Origin: Rotaria socialis
Lineage: Eukaryota > Rotifera > Eurotatoria > Philodinida > Philodinidae
DNA: 64,000 nucleotides
Assembly (NCBI GenBank): GCA_905331475.1
Contig: CAJNYU010003734.1
Coordinates: forward strand, 62,001 to 126,000
Direction of reading: 5' to 3'
Below are positions 13,149-23,878 of this stretch, one piece after another (the first letter of the stretch is position 1; each line of letters begins with the position of its first letter). The notes beneath the pieces were generated by a model. That model saw nothing but the letters and a program-made list of their open reading frames with translations. It was not told where the DNA came from and made no database searches. A program made the position numbers and the translations under genes.

Positions 13149-15722
13149 ATGCCACTAAGACTTCGTCGAAAGCGTATTTTAATCATATCTATTATATCGA
13201 TTATTCTTATTATTTACTTCACTAAAAATCATTCGGAAAAGCAGACAAATAACGAAGATGATTTATTGGATAAACCAATAAAGAAACATGATAAACGATC
13301 TGTTAATAAATTAGATGATGCAACTACGAGAAAATCTCAATATCAAACACGAACAGTTCGAGAAGCATTCGTTCAAATTGATGGAAAAACATTGAGAAAA
13401 ATTGATTGGCATGATTATGAAATGATTGCTCGTGAAAATGCTCGAAAAGGTACTATCGTTTTTTTTGTATCTCTTGGTATTTCATTCTTCTTCTTTCTTT
13501 TTCTTGACTTTTCATCAGGACTAGGTGAGGGAGGAATAGGAGTTGAACCAAGTGCAAAAGAACGGAATAGTGCAGAATTCAAGCAACTTTATCGAGAGAA
13601 TGGATTTCATGCTTTTATTTCGAATAATATTTCACTTGATCGTTCTGTTAAAGATATTCGTCATCCCGAGTAGGATAAAAATTTTATTTGTTCTTTTATT
13701 CTACGTCTATTTGTTCCTTTTGTTTTTATAGATGTCAAAACAAATTATATCTAGCTGAATTACCTTCTGTAAATCTTGATATCGTAGTTTTTCTTTCATT
13801 ATCAGTTTATTTTCTGATTAGGTTAGTATCATTATTCCTGTTCATGACGAACATTTAAGAACATTACTACGATCAGTATATAGTATATTAAATCGAACAC
13901 CAGCAAAACTTCTCAAAGAAATCATTCTTGTCGATGATGCTAGTGGCAAAGGTAAATATCTTTCTTTTTTAAGAATAAAGTTAACCTTTAAATCTTGTAC
14001 ATATACATTTATTTAGAGGACTTGAAAGGACCACTTGATGCTCATGTTGCTAATCTAACCAAGACACGTATAGTTCATCTTCATCGACGTGAAGGTCTTA
14101 TTCGTACAAGATTAGTTGGTGCACGTGAAGCTAAAGGTGAAATTCTTATTTTCTTTGATTCACATATCGAAGTTAATACTAATTGGTTACCACCATTAAT
14201 TGAGCCTATTGTAATAAATTATAAAACAAGTGTCTGTCCGTTTATTGATATTATTAAATGGGAAAATTTTGCTTATATTGCTCAAGATGAAGGTTAGAAT
14301 CGTGTTTACAATATGTTGAAACAGTACGAACAAAAATCAACTCATCTATTTTCAGGTGCTCGGGGTGCATTTGATTGGGGTATGTTTTATAAACGGTTAC
14401 CTTTACTGCCTGAGCAAGCAAAAAGTCCAACAGAACCATTCGAGTAAGACAAAAATGGTTTTGAATATTACGCTCAATGTCTGTCTTTCTAGAAATCCAG
14501 TAATGGCTGGTGGTCTATTTGCTATTAATAAAAAATGGTTTTGGGAATTAGGTGGTTACGACACGGGTCTCGATATATGGGGTGGTGAACAATATGAAAT
14601 GTCATTTAAAATTTGGCAATGCGGTGGACGACTTGTTGATGCTCCATGCTCAAGAGTTGGTCACATTTATAGGCAATTTAATCCTCATGGTGGTTTTGCA
14701 TTTGGTGATTTTTTATCAAGAGTAACTATGAATGACAATTGAATATTTTAAATTCAAAGCTTTTTTAACAATCTAGAATCATAAACGAGTAGCAGCAGTA
14801 TGGATGGATGAATATGCTGAATATGTTTATAACCGAAATGGAAATATGAGGTATGTTGGTTTGTTCTTGAATTAACTGGGTCTATTATTTATTTAGAAAC
14901 GTAAAACCAGGTGATATAAGCAAACAACTGGAACTACGTAAAAAATTAGAGTGTAAATCATTTAAATGGTATAAACATTGTTTCAGCAATAAATTCATGT
15001 GTTTTTTTTTTACTTGTCATTTTCTACCAAGGTTTATGGAGAATGTTGCATATGATCTACCTCTATATTATCCACCTGTTCCTTTACCTCCGTATGCTCA
15101 AGGAGAAGTAAAACATATAGATATATTATTTTCTTGACTATTTTAAATTAATACTGTTATTTTCATTTAGATTCGTAATTGGAACAGTTCTCTATGTATA
15201 GATACAAAACATGGTGGTGAACATGCAACATTTGGTCTTAATCTATGTCTTAGAGATGAGCAGGGTAGAAGTGGTGAACAAGTATAATAACTAATTTTGA
15301 TGATTTTCTTATTTCCTACTAATTTGATTGTATTTTCTTTGTCAAGGAGTTCGAACTTAGTTGGCGTCAAGATATTAGACCGATAGGTCGTGAATTATGT
15401 TTTGATGTACCCAATAGAAGCGAGCGTGCACCTATTATCCTTTTCACTTGTCATGGTAATATTAAAATTAATTTTTGTTTCTATTAAATCTAAATGCATG
15501 ACTTCCATTTTATCAAAAGGTATGCGTGGCAATCAACATTTTGCATACGATATAAATAACCATCATATTATACATGTATCTACACATTTATGTCTGAATT
15601 GTGATTTAGACAGTAGACTGATTTTTATGGAAAAATGTGATGGAAAAAGTAAAACTCAACGATGGTCCTTTTATTCTTACAACGAAACGCTAATTCTCAA
15701 AGATATGAAACAATTTCTTTAA
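13149..15722 (+). CDS. Polypeptide N-acetylgalactosaminyltransferase (GT27, type II Golgi membrane)
   Basis: Transfers GalNAc to Ser/Thr to start mucin-type O-glycosylation. Thirteen exons: 13149-13449, 13519-13669, 13732-13768, 13822-13951, 14017-14292, 14356-14443, 14493-14721, 14777-14850, 14897-14968, 15032-15107, 15171-15281, 15347-15455, 15520-15722; 618 residues, frame exact. A cytosolic Arg-rich tip and one signal anchor (residues about 10-24) precede a charged stem. The GT-A domain shows [17 protein letters not shown], the metal-binding DSH near 254 (DSHIE, where DSHCE is usual) and the Gal/GalNAc-T motif [17 protein letters not shown] near 358. A ricin-type lectin domain starts about 478 (WNSSLCIDT...) and ends with a QRW repeat motif. 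It closely follows PIN4. The particular isoenzyme is not determined. Confidence 0.95.
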
Positions 15723-17180
15723 TGTTAAAAACGAGATGCTTTTCCGAAGGTTCTGTGATAATTTCTATCATTTTATTTGTTTTTTTTTTAAATATTAATG
15801 GCACACAATGCACTGGTGATGTTTGATAAATTTTGAGTTACTTGAACAAAATATTTGTTTTTATTGAAAAAGAAATTTTATGAATTAAGAGAAAGAATGA
15901 TCGTTGATTTCCACGACATGGGTTGATATGATAATACGAGCTGGTGAGTTGAGAAGAATATATTCTTCTAAATACACTAAAACATCTCTATAGTGATGGG
16001 CATCCTTCAGACTTTTCAAGAGTATCTACTGTAGGGAGACTACGTATTTTTCAAAAACTTATATTCTCTACTTGAAAGAAACAGACATGCTTTTAAGCAT
16101 TGGGAGTATTAATGAATAGGATAATTACATAAAGCACCTTATTACTTTTCTTTTCGTGTACTTTTTTGAAAATAGAAAAATCAACAATTTTCAAAATAGT
16201 TTTCAATAGAACTTGTGAAATCTATCGAAATCACAAATACATATTTCAAAACAAAAATCAAAATATCTGACAAAAGCGCTCTCACAATTTTGTTTTACTA
16301 TTCGATAGAGCTGTACATCGTTCTATGAGTTTCCGAACAGTGTTTCTAATGGCACGTGTACGCAAAGCAATGAAAGTCATTTTAGTTTAAAAATAATATT
16401 TGTAAACCATGAAGGTATTATGATTTATTTTGAATGTTTTCAGGTATTCACTGAATCGTATTATTTTCCTGTTCAGAATTATGTGTCTGCGCTCTCGGTA
16501 CTTGAATCATAGCTACCGGGAAAATGCAGCTTAGTGTTGTTCAAATCATATTGATGTTCAGAATGATGATGAAAACGATAATTGTAGTTTGGATAAGTCT
16601 TCTGACAATTGTGGATTTTGAAAAACAAAAAAATTGTACGTTCCCATTTTTATGTAGTGAATCTTCCTAAATGAATCAAATACAAATCGCTTTTCTATCT
16701 ATTCTATATGCTTATTTATTATCGATCTCTGCTTTTACTTGATAAATCAGATATAAACTTGATTTTTCCATTTATTTTTACTATATAAAACAGCAAGATT
16801 TTACATTGTGTACACTTTTCACATTTAAAACAGGTTGTACTATACATTTTAATGTAGATTTCCATTCGAAAAACACTGATACGAGATTATATGGGTGAAC
16901 GATAACAAATGCAATTCATAAACAAGCATTGCATATAAAGTATGCACATCGATCGATATAAACGTATAAACATATATCCATTTCTGAACGAATGAATACG
17001 AAGAAAAGCAAATGTTCACCTCTAGTCGCAACATTGCTTTTCCTTATTCTATTTCATCGTCATATATATATATATATTTTTTTTCGCTCAACAAAAGTTC
17101 ATCGATATTCTTTTCTCTCTTTTGCTGTCGTTAAACGCAGCTTGCGTCAGTCAATTCGAACGTGTGTGACCTGAACAATC
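15723..17180. other. Intergenic region, no gene recognised
   Basis: A+T-rich spacer of 1.46 kb between the GalNAc-transferase stop and the CDK ATG, same strand. Short AT runs occur near 17060-17075. The CDK promoter is presumably in the distal half. No coding or RNA feature is supported. Confidence 0.5.
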
Positions 17181-18787
17181 ATGACAAGGCTTCTTCTTGT
17201 CAAATCAGGTGCTTATGAATTAGGAGAAATTATTGGACAAGGTGCTTATGGGTGAGTATTTAGTAAATATGATGAAAAATTGCCATATAATCTTTTTTGT
17301 TACTCTATCTAGTTGTGTATTTAAAAGTCGAAATGTAGCTACCAATGAAACGGTTGCTATAAAAAAGATGAGTATGTTACGTACTCGCGATGGTTTACCA
17401 ACGTCTGTAATTCGAGAAGCTGCTTTATTAAAGCGTGTTGGCAAAGTTGATAGTGATAATTTGATTAAGTAAGCACGTTCTAATATCTTTCCTAGTGTAT
17501 TTATTTACTTTTCTATAGACTAAAGGAAGTTTTCAGTGAACAGCCAAGTGTTGATCGACAGAATATTTATTTTATTTTTGAATATGTCGAACGTGATCTT
17601 GAACGTTATCTCAAAATGCATAGTCCTTTAGATATTAATCAAATTCGAGTGTGTAATTCTTCTAGATGAAACAATTTAATTATTATCATTTTTATATGAT
17701 TTAGAATTTTGCTCAACAATTATTAACAGCTGTATCGGTTCTTCATAGTCATTCTATTTTTCATCGTGATATTAAACCTCAAAATATTCTCGTTACTAAT
17801 ACTGGTTTGTTTGGCAAATGAAGGATAATTTATTTCATATTCATTTTTCATTTAGGCATATTGAAATTGGCTGACTTTGGTCTTGCTCGCGAATATCATG
17901 AACATAAAGTGTTTACTACAGTTGTAAGTTATTGATATCTTCTTGTTTTTGTATGTCGATAGAATACTTTAAATTTATCTCGAATATTTAGGTTGTCACA
18001 ATGTGGTATCGAGCACCGGAAATTCTTTTATCATCACCTTATTGTACATCTGCTGATATGTGGAGTGTTGGATGTATTCTTGGTGAAATGGCACTAGGTC
18101 GGCCGTTGTTTGCTGCTAAATCAGAAGCTCGTCAATTACGTCGTATAATTGTGTAAGAGTAAATTTTGCTTCCATAAGAGCTTTTTCAAAAATAAATTTT
18201 TTGCAATGTTTTAGTTTGATGGGTTTACCGAATGAAGATGAATGGCCACAAGATTCTCCAATTAGTAGAGAAGCTTTCGAAGATTATTCTCAACCGATTA
18301 TTACATTAGAACGACTCATTCGTTTTCAAGATAGTTGTGCTTTTGATCTACTTCGAGTCAGATTTATTTTTCTCTTGATATATAATTAATTTGAATTTTA
18401 TTAAAATTTTAGTCACTGCTAGCATTTAAACAAAGCCTTCGTCCAACAGCAATACGAGCTCTTGAACATAATTTCTTTCGTCGAGTTGATCATACGCCAT
18501 GTACAGTAATGTGGTCTTCCACTGATATAGCCGAAGCTGCTGCTGCTGTACCCAATCTAGATGCATTTACAGACGATAATTTTGGATTTAATAGTGATGA
18601 TGATCAAAAAATTGAAAATGTTCGTTCAAGAAAAAATTCTATTGATGCAGGTTATTATTATCAATCGTGGTTGTCTCCCGGTGACGATCAACATATGTTA
18701 ACAGGAGATAGCCATATAAGCAGTACCGCTGGTGATGTACCTCAATCGCCTATTGATATTGTTTCATGGTGGTCCGATAGTCCATAA
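17181..18787 (+). CDS. Cyclin-dependent kinase, CDK4/6-like
   Basis: Serine/threonine kinase that should pair with a D-type cyclin in G1 control. Exons 17181-17251, 17313-17468, 17519-17648, 17705-17804, 17856-17923, 17992-18152, 18215-18356, 18413-18787; 400 residues, all phases agree. Seen: Gly-rich loop GQGAYG, catalytic Lys in VAIKK (about 41), cyclin-binding helix [13 protein letters not shown] (CDK4/6 have GLP-S-V/T-REVALL-like), HRDIKPQN (about 139), ADFGLAR and the T-loop [24 protein letters not shown] strongly recalls the CDK4/6 signature. After the kinase core (about residue 300) there is a ~100-residue acidic, Ser-rich tail with SP sites not found in human CDK4 (303 aa) and longer than CDK6 (326 aa). 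An AATAAA lies near 18833. Confidence 0.92.
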
Positions 18788-19312
18788 TGAAAATGTTTAA
18801 CAAATCATTTTTGTACATCTATTTTTTGCTCAAATAAATAGAAGTATATTCTAGAACAATTATAACTATTAGGTATTGGAATATGTACTTAATGATATGT
18901 AAAGTTTCATTATTTAACTACATTGATCTTTTTGTTATGCTTATCCATCATCATTAAGCGTAGAAGTTGTTGTTGTTGTTGTTCAAGAATAAAAACATCG
19001 TCACTTTTCGTTTCGATATTTATTGTGTATTTTTTATTTGATCATCGATTTGTCTATGTATGAAATATATAAGCAAGATAGTGAGAAAAATTCTATGCAA
19101 TAATTTCACACGTGAATGTGAACTAGATGAAAACTTTTTTCTAAGTTATTACAGATAGAAAAAAAAATATTCCAACGATACCACAGCACAATAGTAAGAG
19201 TAAGAGTAAAATATATTATACTAGAAAATGTGAAGAAACAGCAATCAACTGTATAGTGAGTTGTTCAGCGTATAGCTACTACTTTTCACTTGTTTGTACA
19301 ATAACTTCGAAT
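18788..19312. other. 3' flank of the CDK gene, no gene recognised
   Basis: 3' UTR and spacer with a polyadenylation-type signal near 18833 and a GTT trinucleotide run at about 18967-18982. It ends at the target-site duplication of the hAT-like element at 19305-19312. Confidence 0.5.
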
Positions 19313-21267
19313 CAGGGCTCCTCATGGGATGGGATGGGACAAAATTTTCGTCGGGTTTGGCGGAAAAGGCAGAAAGGGAAAACATCGAAAAGGTAAATGT
19401 CGAAAATAGAGTTTTTTGATAATTTTAAAGAACCAGAAAAATTTATTTTCTAAATTGGTGTGCATATATACGTCGCATCCATGTTCAGCACAAGCCCAAG
19501 ACGTTTTTATTGCATTTGAACATATATTGGTTAAACACTAGTAATGGTTTACCTTTATTAGTCGTTAAGAATGATATTTCACTGTCCATTGTCAACGACC
19601 GAAGAGAAAATTATTTGTTAGTTGTTTTCGACAGACTGATTTATATATATGGTATACGCTAACAATGAACAAGTATAGGTTATAGACGAGAAGGACAGCG
19701 AATTTAACTTATCCCACTAACAACCAATAACAACTCGAAAAACAAATTTCGTTATCTATAGGCATCTCTTAATTCATTCTACGTTTTCCTTTTCAAAATT
19801 TTTCTACTTTTCCTCCACCAGTTTTTCTTCGACACTTTTATTAATTATACTTTTTCATTTCGATATTTTCCTTTCGACGTTTTCACCTTCTGCAATTACC
19901 AGTTTAGGCATTTTTCTTTTCGGTTTTTTTCTTTTCTGCCTTTTCCGCCAATTCGTTTTCGCCCCGTGGGATAATGCAAGTCGTCCCATCCCATCCCATG
20001 GGCTCCCATGGGATTCTCTATATTACGAAAAATCTTACTGAAAATCAAGGTTTAATTTTTTTGTAACTGGAAATTCGAAGTTTTCCAACATTTCGATTTG
20101 AATATTGGAATTAGGGATGCACCAATTCCTAGTACATTGCAAGAAAGATGACATTTTTTGCCTGATGTAAAATGGAGTTGTCCTCTGATTTCATATAATA
20201 TTAGCCAAGACCATTTTTTTGCTCTATGTGAAACGATAGCCGAGATTTATGACATGTTAAAAAACGTTTTCAGATTTGACTCAGAATTTGAATTTTCAAG
20301 TCGTTTTCGGTCAAATCCAATTCAGTTTCAGACTTTCAGTTTGCATTACACAAATTCTAAGAATAGATTTGAAAAGAACGTTCAAAACTGAACAGAAAAA
20401 AATACGTAAAAAGAGGCTTAGTCCATAACTCCCAATGCTGAAAACATGTAAACATTGGATAAAAAATTCAAGAAATTGACAAGATTTGATCTTTTCCCTA
20501 CTTAAAAATGACGTGCCCGGTAGTGAGAATTATTGATCGAACATCTCTTTCTTCATATTTTTCTGTTCAGCTTTGAACGCTTTTTTAAAATCTATTCTTA
20601 GAATTTGTGTAATGCAAACTGTAAGTCTGAAACTACGTTGGATTTGACGGAAAACGACTTGAAAATTGGCATTGGGAGTCAAATCCAAAAACGCTGTTTC
20701 ATCTTTAATAAATTTGGATCATAGTTTTTCATAGATCAAAAAAGATGATCTTGGCTGATATATGGAACGGAATCAGAGGACGACTGCCTCCTACATTAGG
20801 CAAAAATTTTATCTATCGTACCATGTACTAGAAATTGGTGCATTCCTGGTTGGAATATCATTATCAATACCTTTTAATTCTCTTTGTGATGTTGTAAACG
20901 AAATTTGATTTTCTCAACTGAATATTCCTGCTTATCCGAAACGAAGGATGATAATGAGGAAGAAATAATTATAGAAGGTGACATTGAACAATTTATAAAA
21001 CAAAAGATGATGATATTTTATTAAAACAGTGAAACAAAAAAAAACATTTATGTTTATTTCTGTTTTCTATGTTTTATCGTATTCTTCATTCAATTGTTCG
21101 AATAGAGCGCGGAGTTGGGATACTGACCAGTACAGAAAAAGAATGATAATATTCACACTTTTCACCTGTTGCCAAGTGTGACATAAATGAATAGCCATTT
21201 TTTCTTTAAAAAAATAATCACATTTCCCATGGGATTAGGAACTCATCCCATCCCATTAGGAGGCCTG
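19313..21267. mobile_element. hAT-like non-autonomous DNA transposon (outer element, ~1.95 kb)
   Basis: Bounded by a perfect 8-bp target-site duplication CTTCGAAT (19305-19312 and 21268-21275), the size made by hAT transposases. The termini are inverted: the left begins CAGGGCTCCTCATGGGATGG and the right end, read on the minus strand, begins CAGGCCTCCTAATGGGATGG. Inside, 19313 to about 20010 folds back on itself: GGCGGAAAAGGCAGAAA near 19360 faces its complement near 19935-19955, and a second GATGGGATGGG terminus-like block lies at 19985-20010. No transposase frame is present, so it would need activity supplied in trans. A second element is inserted at 20112-20848. Confidence 0.85.
20112..20848. 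mobile_element. hAT-like MITE with long fold-back arms, nested in the outer element
   Basis: 737 bp flanked by ATTGGAAT (20104-20111) and GTTGGAAT (20849-20856), an 8-bp duplication with one change. Termini are TAGGGATGCACCAATTCCTA and, on the minus strand, CAGGAATGCACCAATTTCTA. The inverted similarity runs on for roughly 280 bp per arm: left 20112-20395 pairs with right about 20570-20848, including GCATTACACAAATTCTAAGA near 20344 and its complement near 20600. The arms differ at many positions, so the insertion is not very recent. The apparent open frame 20158-20391 falls in an arm and is not a gene. Confidence 0.85.
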
Positions 21268-21275
21268 CTTCGAAT

Positions 21276-22597
21276 GTTATTTTTCTTTATATATGATTAG
21301 GCTCGAGACAATTCCTATACTAACAGTATAACATTATATAATTTGCTACGTGTTCCATTTTAATCAAGATTATAAGCATGCAATATGACTCATTTGAAAG
21401 TAATCTGTTTTATTTTAAAAAAACCATCAGGTGCACTACATTTGATTGAGAAACAATACGTATATGATCCATTTGCATTGAGTAGTCGAGAAAAACTATA
21501 TGAATTCAAATTTACCTGCTTTTATATGATGGCAAACAATTACCATATGTACATGAGTATATTAGGAAATGTTTACTTTAGTTGTGTCTGAATAAATCAG
21601 TTAATGACTAATTGTAAACATTATTTGTTGATAATCAAGTCTTTTCAGCGAAAAGCTTTTTATTCTAAATCCCATTTTAAATGTAAGAATGTATTTTATA
21701 TGACACTTAAAAAAGATATATTATTTCATAAAATACTCCACATCTAAATGACCTTGTATGTCTTTTACAGTTGTAAAAACAAAGAACTTAATTTGTTCAG
21801 AAAATTGTTTTACTATTTTGAAAATAGAACTATGAAATTGAACTGTTGAAAATAAAACTATTGTAGAATACCTATTGATGGATCATATAGAATTCATCAC
21901 TATAATAGTATACATGTACAGCAGAAAAAATTCATTTTATCTGAAGTGGGTAAAAGTAAGAAAAACAAGAGCTTTCATTCAAAATCAATATATCTTTCTA
22001 TTCAAATAATAATATGAAAAATCTCAAGAAATTGTTTAATATTTTGTAGCATGCTACGAAATTATAAATTTCTTAGCACACAATCATCGATATTTTATAG
22101 CATTATTTATTTTTAATAAATGCAAAAAAGAAAAGAAAATAGGAACCAAAAAGAAGTGTCTAGCCTTAAAAGTATCATCATTGTTTTTTTCTTATACAGC
22201 CTATTCATAAAGAAACCTTATGAATATACACTGCAGTTAAGCTATAGTTTTTAAGTAGTTCATTTTGACAGAAAAAAAATAGAGCTGGTAATTACTATTT
22301 TTATTTATTCAAACATTAATCAACAGATTTGTTGCCACGACGATGGAAAAGTCTAGTTTTATTGGCGTCGTTTTTTCTTTTGTTCAAAATGAGCTTCATT
22401 TCTATTCGTATAGTACAATGAGCACTATATCAAATGTTTGACTAATCTAACTGCTTAAACTTGTAAGCTATTTTAATAGTTAGATGACAGAATGAAAATT
22501 ATCAAATGATTAGATTGTTTTTAATGGACGTTGATTTTATTATTTGTAAAAATGTGTACAAAAAATTAAAATTAAAAAAATCAGACAATTAGTGTTT
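21276..22597. other. Intergenic region, no gene recognised
   Basis: A+T-rich spacer from the hAT-like element to the stop of the minus-strand STPG gene. The short frame 21385-21591 lacks any family resemblance or splice partners. I see nothing else I can support. Confidence 0.45.
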
Positions 22598-23878
22598 TTA
22601 CACAGCGGTAGCACCTGCTCGTCCAAAATTAGCACTAAAAAAGACTCCTCGTGTTGAAAAAGAATCAATTTGTTTCGGTGTAGGAAAGACAGTAAGTCTA
22701 TCGTACGAACCGGGGCCAGGTACATTGTCTGGTTTTCTAAAAAATCGATCGGTACCACTACGAAATGATGATGTTACAGTTCGAGGATTCACGTTGATCA
22801 CATCTAGTTGAGGTTCATAATCACCAGGTGCTGGACCGAGTTTCTAGATGATAAATAAACAAAATATTACTTTTTATTCCATCAATAGATATTGTAATAT
22901 TAAAAATGATTACCGGAAGAAAAACGTTTCGTCTGATTTTTGATTTAAAAACACTATGTCTATAAGAAAAAGAAAACAATTGATGAATCAGAAAAACTCG
23001 AATTAATCTAACTTGGCCGCTTCAATAGGTGCATTGATTGTTTGATAATTTTGTGTTTCATACAGACCCGGTGCAACATCAATATCCTATTTAAATAAAT
23101 TCAATCTATTATGATTCTTTTCCGTTCTTCTAATCCACATCTCAATTATCAGATAGAAGCATAGTGTTTATTATGGCTTCTGAAAGTACGTGATGAATTT
23201 AAAAAAAGTGCTGAAACAACTTGAAAAAAATACCTTATCATGATTTGCAGACATTGATTTTCTTAGTGACTCTTCTCGCTCTGGACCTTTGAAACCATAT
23301 GTACTTCGTAGTTGACGCATACTAAAAAAATATTGTTCTTGATGTTTAATATATGATTATAACAAGATCAGTAAAAACCTACTGTTCTACAAAATCTTCT
23401 ACCGAATACGCACCAGGCAATAGATCTTTGCCTTTTGGCTCTAGAGGTTGTGGATCTCGTCGTCGTCCATCACTTTTGAAACCATACGTCATCGGACGTG
23501 CAAGAACTTCTTTAACAAATGTATTCAAATGAGTATCGTATCTACCGGGATTCGGTGAATCCTATTCAGATCAATTTCAAAATCAAGACATAAGAAAGAA
23601 AATAAATATAATCATTATTAGTATACTTTAATTGTAACACGCCACCAACTTTCACGACCTGATGCTGGAGCCACATAAGTGTATGCTCTATTTATTCGAT
23701 TTGTTGCGCGAGCACTAACTGTTAGATCAGGACGAAAAGATGCCCGACGAGAACCAGCTCGTCGTTTTCCTGTTGTTGCTGTAGTTGGTTTTGATGCACT
23801 TTCATGGCCGCCTTCTGAATCTCGTGAGCTACGACCACTTTGCTCCAATGGTCCAGGTGATGGTGCAGCGTCTTGCAT
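22598..23878 (-). CDS. Sperm-tail PG-rich repeat (STPG/SHIPPO) protein
   Basis: Exons 23878-23627, 23561-23383, 23321-23234, 23086-23013, 22959-22914, 22843-22598; 294 residues, all phases agree. It has at least five Pro-Gly-rich repeats with the core PGxYx: NPGRYDTHL, LPGAYSVEDF, APGLYETQNY, APGDYEPQL and GPGSYDRL, interleaved with YGFK-type strands (TYGFKSDGRR, TYGFKGPERE). Such proteins (STPG1, ODF3 and relatives) sit on axonemal or cytoskeletal microtubules. The N-terminal 60 residues are Ser/Pro/Arg-rich with no visible domain. Length is near human STPG1 (334 aa), the likeliest counterpart, but repeat families are hard to orthologise by eye. Confidence 0.85.

Noticed and set aside
20158..20391. 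77-codon frame
   Set aside because: Lies in an arm of the inner hAT-like MITE; its inverted partner arm does not keep the frame.
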